Source: Clostridiaceae bacterium
GTDB taxonomy: Bacteria; Bacillota; Clostridia; Lachnospirales; Lachnospiraceae
Length of the DNA stretch: 64,000 bases
Direction of reading: 5' to 3'
Assembly: GCA_910575585.1 (NCBI GenBank)
Contig: CAJTGF010000013.1
Span: 29,226-93,225, forward strand
The notes under the pieces were generated by a model that ran no database searches, was not told where the DNA came from, and saw nothing but the letters and a program-made list of their open reading frames with translations. Position 1 is the first letter of the stretch; each line of letters begins with the position of its first letter. A program made the translations under genes and the position numbers. Positions 43,135 through 51,090 of this stretch are shown piece by piece.

Positions 43135-43535
43135 GAAAAAGTCCGTGAGTGGATTCGTTCCTGACACATACCTTGAGTACATCAAATTTACATCAAACTA
43201 ATGCTGCTTGGTGGACTAATGTGGACTGAGCAGCGATTGAAAAAGTATCGAGAAAAGGCGGAAATAAGCCGATTTAAGCCATTTGAACATGAAATTAGAT
43301 GGCGTGGCTACAAAATGGCAACAGAAAATCAGTAAGCCAGAATAAATGATGTAATTGAAGTAAAAATAGGCGTGTATTTGCATGAAACTTAAACAAAAAT
43401 AGTTAATCCCATACCCTCCAAAAAACTATGTAAGCATAAAAGTAAATCCCAGATAAATCTCCATAAGAATAAATATCACCACAAAGATATTTAACAAAAC
43501 TACTTCTATCAAGAATTACGGTTTCAATCCATTCA
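43135..43535. other. 401-bp junction region after the integrase
   Basis: Probably contains the ICE right end and the first chromosomal bases. Besides the tandem repeats at 43179, there is a 38-codon frame (43219-43335, starts MWTEQRLKKYREK) with a weak GGTGG site; I do not call it a gene. From about 43340 the sequence is AT-rich and leads to the end of the minus-strand MATE gene. Confidence 0.4.
43179..43199. repeat. Tandem repeats, possible integrase arm sites at the ICE end
   Basis: ACATCAAATTT and ACATCAAACT are directly adjacent, 45 bp after the integrase stop. Tn916-type integrases bind short direct repeats near each end through their N-terminal domain. The crossover bases cannot be identified without the left end. 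Confidence 0.45.
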
Positions 43536-44867
43536 TCAACGGATAACATTTATTTTTCTCTTGCCTCTTTCTAATATAACATATAATGCAATGCCAATTA
43601 AAGCAACAAAACATTCACTAATAGGAAAAGACAACCATACTCCCGTTATTTTTAGCAGAAAAGACAGAAAAAACGCCATAGGGATTATAATTAAAAAACC
43701 TCTTGATAGTGAAATGATTTGCGCAGGCAGGGCTTTTTCTATTGATGTAAAATATGCGGATATAAGGATGTTAAATCCGGCAAATGGAATAGCAGTAAAA
43801 TACAATTTTAATCCGCTTACTGCAATTTGCTGTAACTGTACATTTTGTTCGCTGTTAAACACGCTTACGATTGGATTGGCAGATAATAAAAAAAACAAAT
43901 AAATGCCGCATGATATAACTAACATTGTGTTTAAGGCATATTTTAAAACTTGCTTCTGGCTATGGCGGTCTCCATATCCATAGACTCTGCTTACTATTGG
44001 TTGTGTTCCCTGTGCGATCCCAGTATAAATTGAAATAACCACCAGCGATAAGTTTGCAATTACACCATAGGCAGCTACGCCGATATTTCCTTGCAGGCGC
44101 AGGATAATAGCGTTAAAAACTATCATTACAATTCCGGAAGACACTTCTGTGATGAAAGACGGAGTACCTAAAGAAATGATAGTTCCTGTCAGCCGAAAGG
44201 ACGGATTTATTCGCACAAAATGAAACTGATTTTGTTTTGCAAACCAATGCCCGGACAAAACAACCAAGCTAATAACAGGCGCTGCCCCTGTGGCTAATAC
44301 TGCGCCCAATATTCCCAGATTAAGGGGAAAAATAAATATATAATCTAAAATAATATTTGAGAAGCTTCCAGCCAGCATAGCAATCATGGATAACTTAGGA
44401 TTTCCGTCATTCCTTACAAAGCAGATCAGCGTGTCATTGGCCATAAATGCCGGGGAAAAAAGTAAAATAACCTGTAAATATGTTTTTGTCATATGAAAAA
44501 CGTCTTTGTCAGCGCCTAATACTATTGTCAGTTTTTCAGAAAAGAAAATCCCTATCAGCATAAAAACGACGGCTGACACAGACATTATATATATTGTATC
44601 TGAAAAAGATTTATCTGCGTTATTATATTCTTTTTGCCCTCTGCAAATAGCGTATTTTGTTGCGCCTCCCATTCCGTACATCAGACCGATTCCATGAATA
44701 AAGCTATAAATTGGAATGGCTAAATTAAGCGCAGTCAGACCATTTGCGCCTAAGCCGTTTGAAACAAAAAAGGTATCAGCAAGTATGTAACATGACAAGC
44801 CAGCCATGCCGCATATATTCAATATTACATATTGAAAAAATTCTTTTCGTAGTGTTTTTACGTTCAT
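43536..44867 (-). CDS. MATE-family multidrug exporter
   Basis: A 443-residue membrane protein with twelve predicted helices; ATG 44867 has AAGGAG at proper distance. The two MATE halves begin with LRKEFFQYVILNICGMAGLS and, in the second, FRLTGTIISLGTPSFITEVS. Sequence features such as PIYSFIHGIGLMYGMGGATK place it near MepA-like exporters of cationic drugs, driven by Na+ or H+. A terminator-like hairpin stands in its leader. It converges on the ICE end and is presumably chromosomal. Confidence 0.85.
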   Translation of the reverse strand: MNVKTLRKEFFQYVILNICGMAGLSCYILADTFFVSNGLGANGLTALNLAIPIYSFIHGIGLMYGMGGATKYAICRGQKEYNNADKSFSDTIYIMSVSAVVFMLIGIFFSEKLTIVLGADKDVFHMTKTYLQVILLFSPAFMANDTLICFVRNDGNPKLSMIAMLAGSFSNIILDYIFIFPLNLGILGAVLATGAAPVISLVVLSGHWFAKQNQFHFVRINPSFRLTGTIISLGTPSFITEVSSGIVMIVFNAIILRLQGNIGVAAYGVIANLSLVVISIYTGIAQGTQPIVSRVYGYGDRHSQKQVLKYALNTMLVISCGIYLFFLLSANPIVSVFNSEQNVQLQQIAVSGLKLYFTAIPFAGFNILISAYFTSIEKALPAQIISLSRGFLIIIPMAFFLSFLLKITGVWLSFPISECFVALIGIALYVILERGKRKINVIR

Positions 44868-44891
44868 GTACATCTCCTTAGAATACAAAAA

Positions 44892-44940
44892 GCGTCAGAA
44901 CTTTCTATCTTCTATGACCTAACGATAGAAAGTCTGACGC
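44892..44940 (-). promoter_or_regulatory. Terminator-like hairpin in the MATE leader
   Basis: Read on the minus strand, GCGTCAGACTTTCTATC (44940-44924) pairs with GATAGAAAGTTCTGACGC (44909-44892) and is followed by TTTTTG, then the ribosome site 12 bases on. A terminator directly before a drug-exporter gene suggests attenuation. An upstream alternative pairing is not evident by eye. Confidence 0.6.
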
Positions 44941-45090
44941 ATAATCTCTTTACCCGGTGGCAAAAGAGCTGCGTTGTTTCTAGTGCAACGTTGTTTCCAG
45001 TACGTTATTATATATCAAAACAGTTTAAAAGACAATCCCAAAAGTGAAAAATTTCATTGAATAATAATCAGAAGCAGTTCGGAAGTCTGA

Positions 45091-45210
45091 CGGCAGCCCA
45101 CGGAAAACCGGGAGGAGTGTATCGGTTGTAAGCAGTGTGAGAACCATTGCCCGCAGTATCTTCCGATTGTGAAGAACTTAAAATTGGTGGCAGAGGCGTT
45201 CGGGATGTGA
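45091..45210 (+). pseudogene. C-terminal fragment of an aldo/keto reductase with ferredoxin motif
   Basis: The frame reads [20 protein letters not shown] and [11 protein letters not shown] before TGA 45208-45210, the typical tail of clostridial aldo/keto reductases that carry a CxxCxxC...CP iron-sulfur motif. A stop lies just upstream and there is no start, so only the last 39 codons remain. Confidence 0.7.
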
Positions 45211-45253
45211 TACGATAGAACAGATAAGAAAGTGAACGGAGGTTAAGGATGAG

Positions 45254-46150
45254 ATGATACGGCAAATGTTATATTTCCAGTCAGTTGTACGCAACAACAG
45301 CTTTTCCGAAGCGGCGGAAGAATGTCACATTTCCCAATCAGCCATTTCACAGCAGGTACAGGCACTGGAACGGGAACTTGGATTTAACCTGTTAGAACGA
45401 AAGAACCGCAAATTTTCTTTGACATCGGCAGGAGAACACTTCTATAAGAAAAGTTTGGTGCTGATTGCCGACTATGAACGGATGTGTCAGGAAGCCAGAC
45501 GGCTTGCAACCGCAGACCGGGCAATGCTGACGATTGGTTTTCTGCGCTGTTACAGCGGGCAGGAATTTCACCTTGCATTGGGGGAATTTTCCGCCAAGTA
45601 TCCAGATGTGGCGGTAAAGATTGAATATGGGAACCATGAGGAACTGTATGAACTGCTTCGAAACGGCAGAGTGGATTTAGTCTTAAATGACCAGCGCCGC
45701 GCTTTTTCCGACCAATATGTGAATCTGATTTTGACGGTTGGAAACGAATATATTGAAATTTCCTCCTATAATCCCATTGCCGCTTTGCCCTCCATTACAC
45801 CGCAGGATTTGAAAAATATTCCCTGCATCCTTGTGTCCTCAAAAGAGCAACAGGAAAACGAGAAGGAATATTATCGGGGTGTAGTTGGATTTCAAGGAGA
45901 ATTTTTGTATGCGGAAAATTTAGAGGAAGCGCGGCTTTTGGTGATTGGAGGACAAGGATTTATGCCTGTGGAGGGCGCGAAGCAGGCCGGAACATTCGGT
46001 TCGCCCATTAGCCGTATTCCTTTGTGTCGCGGCGAAGAACAGATTACCCGCAATTACTGCGCGTTTTGGAAAAAAGACAATTCCGGCTATTATGTAGAGG
46101 AATTTGCGGAACTGTTGAAACAAAAATTCAGATCGGATGCCTCGCAGTAA
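45254..46150 (+). CDS. LysR-family transcriptional regulator
   Basis: A 298-residue regulator with GGAGG ten bases before ATG 45254. The N-terminal winged helix-turn-helix is complete (MLYFQSVVRNNSFSEAAEEC, HISQSAISQQVQALERELG, FNLLERKNRKFSLTSAGE). The effector domain (residues about 90-295) has the periplasmic-binding fold pattern. It lies 170 bp before an SDR oxidoreductase on the same strand, and may control it, the MATE gene or the lost reductase. The effector is unknown. Confidence 0.88.
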   Translation: MIRQMLYFQSVVRNNSFSEAAEECHISQSAISQQVQALERELGFNLLERKNRKFSLTSAGEHFYKKSLVLIADYERMCQEARRLATADRAMLTIGFLRCYSGQEFHLALGEFSAKYPDVAVKIEYGNHEELYELLRNGRVDLVLNDQRRAFSDQYVNLILTVGNEYIEISSYNPIAALPSITPQDLKNIPCILVSSKEQQENEKEYYRGVVGFQGEFLYAENLEEARLLVIGGQGFMPVEGAKQAGTFGSPISRIPLCRGEEQITRNYCAFWKKDNSGYYVEEFAELLKQKFRSDASQ

Positions 46151-46320
46151 AGCTGTGGGGCATTTATCGTATATGGCTGCTGAACACACATGCTGGTGCA
46201 AAAATTCGCCATATTTTTTATATCAGTTTTTCTTATAACTTTATCCCGAAAGTCAAATTGATTTGGATATACTGATTTTTTATAATAGATCCAGAACGAA
46301 AGAGAGTAGGAGGCTCACAA

Positions 46321-47150
46321 TGAAAGACGTAATGATTTTGACAGGCGCTGGCCAGATTGGAATGGCGATTGCCCGCCGGATGGGAACCGGTATGAAAATT
46401 GTGATTGGCGACAAGAAACTGGAAAACGCGCAGGCTGTCGCGGGGATCATGAATGAAGCAGGTTTTGACACGGTGCCGGTGGAAATGGATTTGTCTTCCC
46501 GCGAATCCATTTTGAATATGATTGGGGAGGGGCAGAAGCACGGTGAGATTTCCATGCTGGTCAATGCGGCGGGAGTTTCACCCAGCCAGGCTCCGGTGGA
46601 AGCAATTCTGAAGGTCGATCTGTATGGCACGGCGGCGCTTCTGGAGGAGGTGGGTAAAGTGATCAAAAAGGGCGGCGTCGGCGTAACCATCTCCAGCCAG
46701 TCCGGCTGGAGGATGCCTGCCCTGACTGCTGAGGAAGATGAACTGCTGGCAACCACTCCCACAGAGGAATTGCTGGCATTGCCGCTGCTGCAGCCGGGAA
46801 ATATTCGGGATACCCTGCATGCCTACCAGATGGCAAAACGCTGCAATGAAAAGCGCGTGATGGCCGAGGCGGTCAAGTGGGGCCGGCGAGGCGCGCGGAT
46901 CAATGATATTGCGCCTGGCATCGTAGTGACTCCGTTGGCCCTGGACGAGTTCAATGGCCTGCGCGGGGATTTCTACAAGAATATGTTCGCAAAGTGTCCG
47001 GCTGGACGGCCGGGCACAGCGGATGAGATCGCCAATGTGGCAGAGTTGTTGATGAGCAGCAAGGGCGCATTTATTACCGGAGCTACCATCCTGATTGACG
47101 GCGGAGCGACTGCAAGCTACTACTATGGCCCGCTGAAGCCGACGGTATAA
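46321..47150 (+). CDS. Short-chain dehydrogenase/reductase (SDR)
   Basis: A 276-residue NAD(P)-dependent oxidoreductase; ATG 46321 follows GTAGGAGG. The nucleotide motif is varied: MILTGAGQIGMAIARRMG (TGAxQIG in place of TGxxxGIG). NAAG is in LVNAAGVSP, the catalytic Ser is probably in TISSQSG, YxxxK is in HAYQMAKRCNEKR, and the C-terminal IDGGATAS is typical. An insertion of about 40 residues before YxxxK (LTAEEDELLATTPTEEL) is unusual. Related SDRs are found beside LysR or MerR regulators in gut bacteria. The substrate is unknown. Confidence 0.85.
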
Positions 47151-47316
47151 TGCGGAACAGACAGAGGACAAAATCATACCATTAACTCATGTAGGCAACT
47201 CCATATAAACCAAACACATTCCTGCCAATCGTATGATCTATGGTAAAATAAACCCTACACTATAACACCAGACTTTTTGGCTATGGTATATTTGGGGAAA
47301 ATGGAGGCGGAAAGCA

Positions 47317-47430
47317 ATGAAGACATATAAAACTGCGGAAATTGCCGCGATCATTGGAATACATCCGAACACAGTGCGATTATATGAAAAGCTGAAACTG
47401 ATCCCTAAGCCGGAACGATATCCATTTTAG
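47317..47430 (+). pseudogene. Truncated MerR-family regulator
   Basis: Starts well (GGAGGCGG site, MKTYKTAEIAAIIGIHPNTV, then RLYEKLKLIPKPER) but ends at a stop after 37 codons, inside the winged helix. A MerR protein needs about 110 residues or more. The truncation point coincides with the start of the fold-back repeat region at 47485, so an insertion probably cut the gene. Confidence 0.75.
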
Positions 47431-47484
47431 ACCCTTAAGAACGATTTCTTGCGCAAAATGGCAAAATAATGGAATTGCTGTATT

Positions 47485-47940
47485 GTTGAGTGAGCAATGG
47501 GCGGGGATTGTCGTGAGGCCAGTCAGAGGAGAGATGTCCCGTCCGGGTTCAGATATGCCAAACGTTCCGATGAGCCCAAAGCGGAAAACACTCGGGGTGA
47601 GGCCCTCCTGTTTTCCTGGTCTCATCCCATGGCATATATTCACCCTGCCGGGACAGCTCTCCTCTGTCTGGCAAAACCAGAATTCGCTGGCTAAGGTTTG
47701 CTCACTTAAGGTGGTTTCGGTAGGGGACGCTGCTTCAACGTTGCAGCGAAAAATAGCTTCTTTTTATGGCCTCAAGTATATTGTTGAGTAAGGTTAAGGC
47801 GATGTTGTTGGGAACATGAAAGGATCGGCAGACAAAGCAGTTATCTTTTCAATACAGAGTCGAAACGACGTTCCCTATGGGAACCACCTTAAGTGAGCAA
47901 ATCCCGGCCCACGACTAAATCCGCCCTTTGCTCACTCAAC
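47485..47940. repeat. Nested fold-back element replacing the end of the MerR gene
   Basis: Outer arms GTTGAGTGAGCAA (47485-47497) and TTGCTCACTCAAC (47928-47940) extend inward through GGGCGG/CCGCCC. Inside lie two further fold-backs: 47518-47672 and 47698-47901 (20-bp arms starting TTTGCTCACTTAAGG). The stretch has no gene. The terminal motif TTGCTCACT is shared by the outer and one inner element, so these are probably MITE-like or one insertion within another. Confidence 0.6.
47518..47672. repeat. Extragenic palindromic repeat R, copy 1
   Basis: Arms GCCAGTCAGAGGAGAG (47518-47533) and CTCTCCTCTGTCTGGC (47657-47672). The core 47541-47653 (beginning GTCCGGGTTCAGATATGCC) closely matches copy 2 at 54104-54216. 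The arms outside the core differ between the copies. Confidence 0.7.
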
Positions 47941-47993
47941 TGCAATTTTATTACTTATGATTTTGTGTAAGAAACCGTCCTTAAGTTCCTAAG

Positions 47994-48608
47994 TTAAGCC
48001 GAGGCTTCCCGGGAGTCGTCAGAATCTCGGCTTTGTCGGGCATCCGGCGTATCCCGGGGATCGGTTCTGGGATCCAGCATGGGTATCTCGCCCAAAGTCT
48101 CCTTTTTGTCCCGGATCAGTTTCCATCCGATCCATATGATGAGGAAGGCCGCCGCCAGCTGGGGAATGGCCCGAACCCAATAGTGGAGGATGGAAAACAG
48201 GAAGGAGGAGATCTCCAGCCATTGGGAAAACTTCCAGATAGCTGACCACATATGCTTCCACAGGATGCTGAAACCGATAAAGATCAGCACAAAAGCCGTG
48301 AGCTTTCGGTTTTTCAGTGTCCAGCAGCGGATATCCGCAGGCTGCATATGGAAAAGGTAATCGTCCTCCAGGGCGTAAAATTCTTCGTCAGTCATGGAGT
48401 TGAGATTGTGGGTGTGGAAGAAACTGAAAAACCACAAAACCGGCAGCAGGTAGAACAGGGCCGGGAACAGGCTGCCAAACATCATGATCCCGCCCCAGAA
48501 CAGTACCATGATGCTGCCTCCCATCTTATAGAATCCCAGATACATCTCCCCGGCTCCGGGGATCAGTGAAACAAAAAAAGTAATTAGTTTATTTTTTTTA
48601 TTCGTCAT
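47994..48608 (-). CDS. Membrane protein of the sigma-factor operon (TM2-like)
   Basis: A 204-residue protein; ATG 48608 has GGAGGT eight bases upstream and overlaps the previous gene's stop. Helices at about residues 7-30 (ITFFVSLIPGAGEMYLGFYK), 34-60, 105-125 and 150-170, and a charged C-terminal tail. The beginning matches the TM2 domain pattern, Pro-Gly-Ala-Gly then a YLG motif. It is the third gene of an operon with an ECF sigma factor and its putative anti-sigma factor. Probably an envelope protein controlled by that sigma factor; the function is unknown. Confidence 0.7.
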   Translation of the reverse strand: MTNKKNKLITFFVSLIPGAGEMYLGFYKMGGSIMVLFWGGIMMFGSLFPALFYLLPVLWFFSFFHTHNLNSMTDEEFYALEDDYLFHMQPADIRCWTLKNRKLTAFVLIFIGFSILWKHMWSAIWKFSQWLEISSFLFSILHYWVRAIPQLAAAFLIIWIGWKLIRDKKETLGEIPMLDPRTDPRDTPDARQSRDSDDSREASA

Positions 48609-49020
48609 ACAAGGGCACCTCCAGGTCAAAAAAAGATTTGGATAATTCACTTATTTTTCCGTTCCACTTTTGTAATTTTTCGTATGCTTCCACATGGATC
48701 GGGGAACTTGAGGAGGCGCTTAGGGAAACGGTGTATCGCTCGTGGAGCCGGGGCATGGCAATGATAAACCCGATGGAACAGGCAGCGGCCAGGCTTACCT
48801 TCAAGCTGTAGCGAAAAAGCTGGGTCTTTTTTGACAGGTGGTTGGTCCCGGCGATGAGACGGACATCCAGCTGTCTGCTTTGCTGCAGAATGGAGGATTT
48901 TAAATTGGCCGGAGCCCTGTAAAGTCCCGTCTCTTCCAGCCGGTTGGCAAATGCTTCGGCTTCTTTCTGGTCCGCGGCCATTGCCTCCAGGGAAAAGGTT
49001 TCGTAAAATGTATCATCCAT
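48598..49020 (-). CDS. Putative anti-sigma factor with one membrane helix
   Basis: A 140-residue protein starting in the last codons of the sigma gene. A cytosolic N-terminal helical part (LEAMAADQKEAEAFANRLEE, RAPANLKSSILQQSRQLD) is followed by one membrane helix (YSLKVSLAAACSIGFIIAM) and an extracytoplasmic tail. This is the topology of ECF anti-sigma factors. No zinc-binding HxxxCxxC motif is present. The role is inferred from topology and overlap with the sigma gene. Confidence 0.7.
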   Translation of the reverse strand: MDDTFYETFSLEAMAADQKEAEAFANRLEETGLYRAPANLKSSILQQSRQLDVRLIAGTNHLSKKTQLFRYSLKVSLAAACSIGFIIAMPRLHERYTVSLSASSSSPIHVEAYEKLQKWNGKISELSKSFFDLEVPLYDE

Positions 49021-49537
49021 GCAGTAAATCCTCCTTTCTGTATAGTTTGCGCAGCATGGCTTTGGCCCGGTAGATCTGCGTCTGAATCGTTTTTAGGTTC
49101 TTGCCTCTTTTTTCGGCCATCTCTCCGGCATCCATTTCATGGTAAAAATAATCCAGGGCCACCTGGCGGTAGGGTTCTTTCAGTTTCATGCAGCAGTCGT
49201 AAAGCTCCTGATTAAGCGCGTTGTCTATAATCTCATCTTCCGGCGGCGGTCCGGCCGGGGAGCAGGTAATGAGGAACTGGCCGTCTGTAGGTATCTGTTT
49301 GCGGCCGGAGTGCTTTAAGTAGTCCAGGCATTTGCGGGAGGCGATCTTGCAGAGCCAGGCCCGCTCGTTTCTTCCGTCAAAGTATGCCAGATTTTTGTAT
49401 GCGGACAGGAAAGTCTCCTGTGTTAAGTCCTGGGCGTCAAAGTGATCTTTGGTCAGTTGGAAGCAGATGGAATAGATCAGATTCTGGTATTTGTCAATCC
49501 ACTGTTCCAATTGTGCATCTGCGTTAATCCTGCTCAC
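49013..49537 (-). CDS. ECF-type RNA polymerase sigma factor
   Basis: A 174-residue sigma factor. Region 2: YQNLIYSICFQLTKDHFDAQ and DLTQETFLSAYKNLAYF, and WLCKIASRKCLDYLK. Region 4: LKEPYRQVALDYFYHEMDAG and KNLKTIQTQIYRAKAMLRK. The start is uncertain: GTG 49537 sits almost on its own GGGAGG, so a start a few codons downstream (rare ATT or TTG) is possible. It heads an overlapping three-gene operon on the minus strand, divergent from the kinase island. Confidence 0.85.
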   Translation of the reverse strand: MSRINADAQLEQWIDKYQNLIYSICFQLTKDHFDAQDLTQETFLSAYKNLAYFDGRNERAWLCKIASRKCLDYLKHSGRKQIPTDGQFLITCSPAGPPPEDEIIDNALNQELYDCCMKLKEPYRQVALDYFYHEMDAGEMAEKRGKNLKTIQTQIYRAKAMLRKLYRKEDLLHG

Positions 49538-49687
49538 CTCCCATCTGTTTATTATAACGCTTTGCAGTGGTTATTGTCTTCAAAATTTTCTGGAGCATGT
49601 TTTATGGATTGAGAATCCAGGGGGCCAATGGTATACTGGAAGGAAATGGGGTGGGACGACCTGCGGCTGTGGGAGTGTCCAAAACTT

Positions 49688-49851
49688 GATGTACTCTTGG
49701 AATCTCTTTTGCACCTGCCTTTGTGGCTGATTTTCCGTCATATGCACATAAATTTAATCAACGTACGTTCCACGTACGCCTCATAAATTTATGCACATCT
49801 GACAAAAAAAATCTCACAAAATCAGGCACAAAGAGACTCCGAGAGTACATC
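49688..49851. repeat. Palindromic element P, copy 1, upstream of the kinase operon
   Basis: A 164-bp near-palindrome. Ends GATGTACTCTTGGA and TCCGAGAGTACATC; inner arms CACATAAATTTAA and ATAAATTTATGCACAT; centre ACGTACG/CGTACG. It ends 21 bp before the start codon of the first gene of the kinase operon. A second copy in inverse orientation stands at 55457-55609, before the next operon. Confidence 0.85.
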
Positions 49852-49872
49852 TTGGGAAAAAGGAGGGGCAGA

Positions 49873-51027
49873 ATGAGAAATCTGACCGTGATCTCAAAAC
49901 ACAATATGGAGTTTCTCAAAGGGGAGGGGAAAACCGCTGCGCAGATGGTGGAGTTTTTAAATCAGGGAGCCATGTACCGGAGCTTTGAGCAGATTCTGAA
50001 AAAGGCGTATCAGGAGCAGGATCTAAAGGTAAGGCTGGAATCTGGGATGGCGGATCTGACAGGGGATAGCAGAGAGAGCATTGTCCGGAAGGTCAGCAAC
50101 TGGGTAAAGGGGAAGAATATCCCTAAAAACAGGGAGACGCTGTTTCAGATCTGTTTTGTTTTGGGGCTGGATGAAAACAGGGCCAATCTGATCCTGGGAA
50201 CAGCCTCGGAGACAGGGATCCATTACCGGGAGCCGAAAGAGGTGGTGTATGCCTTTGGACTGCGGACGGGGCTGTCCTACCAGGAGACCGTCCGGCTTTA
50301 TGAGCGCCTGGAGGCAGAGTCTTATGGGGGCAATGCAGGGCAAGAGCAGGGATCTGACGGCGGCAGGGTGTACACCAGGATGGTGAAGGACGCGTTTGAC
50401 CAGGTGGAAGGGCAGGAGGATCTGGTAGATTTTTTTCGGGAGCACAGGGCTGATATGGGACAGATGCACGAGACGGCCTACAAAAAATTCATGGAATTGC
50501 TAAGGAAGCTGCAGATGCCCGGGGATGATGACGGACAGGAGGAGAAGTATTCCATGAAAGAAGTGGCGCAGCAGTACATCCGCATGAATGTTCCGGAGAA
50601 AAAGAAGCTTTCCGATTACACGCTTTTGCAGAAGCTGGTGAAAAAATACTGGCCCGGGGAGACGGCTCTTTTGAATATGCAGAACCGGAAAGAGGATGTG
50701 AGCCGCAAGGCCATGATCCTTTTGTACCTGGTGACGGAGGAATTTGACGAGGGCGGGGATGAGGAGCTGTATTATTATGAGGAGGACGAGGATGACGCGG
50801 ACACGGTTTTGGAAACGCGGCTGGAGAAAATGGATCTGTTCCTTGACTCCTACGGCATGAACGGGCTGGACCCGGGCAATCCCTTTGATTTTCTTGTGCT
50901 GTATGCCATGAGGACCCAGGAGGGGGATTTTGCCAGCGACAGGATGAGCCAGGTTCTGGATGCGCTGTTTGCGGAAGGAAACAAAGGAACGGACAAAGAG
51001 ACGGAAAAAAGTTTCAGAGATAACTGA
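49873..51027 (+). CDS. HTH-like protein heading the kinase operon
   Basis: A 384-residue cytosolic protein; ATG 49873 follows AAAGGAGGGG. Residues about 55-110 (ESIVRKVSNWVKGKNIPKNR, ETLFQICFVLGLDENRANLI) resemble the helix-turn-helix of XRE-type proteins, followed by VVYAFGLRTGLSYQETVRLY. A hydrophilic linker and a helical domain follow, with a very acidic stretch (ELYYYEEDEDDADTVLE). The family recurs beside protein-kinase genes in Lachnospiraceae as I recall, but I know no function. It stands 63 bp before the kinase gene and is probably a regulator or a kinase substrate. Confidence 0.65.
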   Translation: MRNLTVISKHNMEFLKGEGKTAAQMVEFLNQGAMYRSFEQILKKAYQEQDLKVRLESGMADLTGDSRESIVRKVSNWVKGKNIPKNRETLFQICFVLGLDENRANLILGTASETGIHYREPKEVVYAFGLRTGLSYQETVRLYERLEAESYGGNAGQEQGSDGGRVYTRMVKDAFDQVEGQEDLVDFFREHRADMGQMHETAYKKFMELLRKLQMPGDDDGQEEKYSMKEVAQQYIRMNVPEKKKLSDYTLLQKLVKKYWPGETALLNMQNRKEDVSRKAMILLYLVTEEFDEGGDEELYYYEEDEDDADTVLETRLEKMDLFLDSYGMNGLDPGNPFDFLVLYAMRTQEGDFASDRMSQVLDALFAEGNKGTDKETEKSFRDN

Positions 51028-51090
51028 AAAGCGATGTTACACTATTGTCCGTAACCGCAGTGAGGAGACGACAAAGAAGGAGCAAAGTCC

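Larger units (their letters stand above)
1..43200. mobile_element. Right part of a Tn1549/Tn916-type integrative conjugative element
   Basis: The backbone genes expected of this ICE group are present: a giant methylase/helicase protein, a relaxase and MobC pair, an excisionase-like protein and a tyrosine integrase as the last gene (ends at 43134). Tandem repeats that could bind the integrase arm domain follow at 43179-43199, so the right end is probably within about 100 bases of there. The left end, the type IV secretion genes and the exact attachment sequence are not in the window. The block 17,750-38,120 is visibly more AT-rich than the backbone and reads as cargo. The right boundary is inferred, not proven. 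Confidence 0.85.

Noticed and set aside
43219..43335. 38-codon frame after the integrase
   Set aside because: Weak ribosome site, and it lies in the probable attachment region; no family resemblance.
47518..47672. CRISPR repeat or riboswitch
   Set aside because: Only two dispersed copies, strongly palindromic, without spacers or a downstream regulated gene at copy 1.
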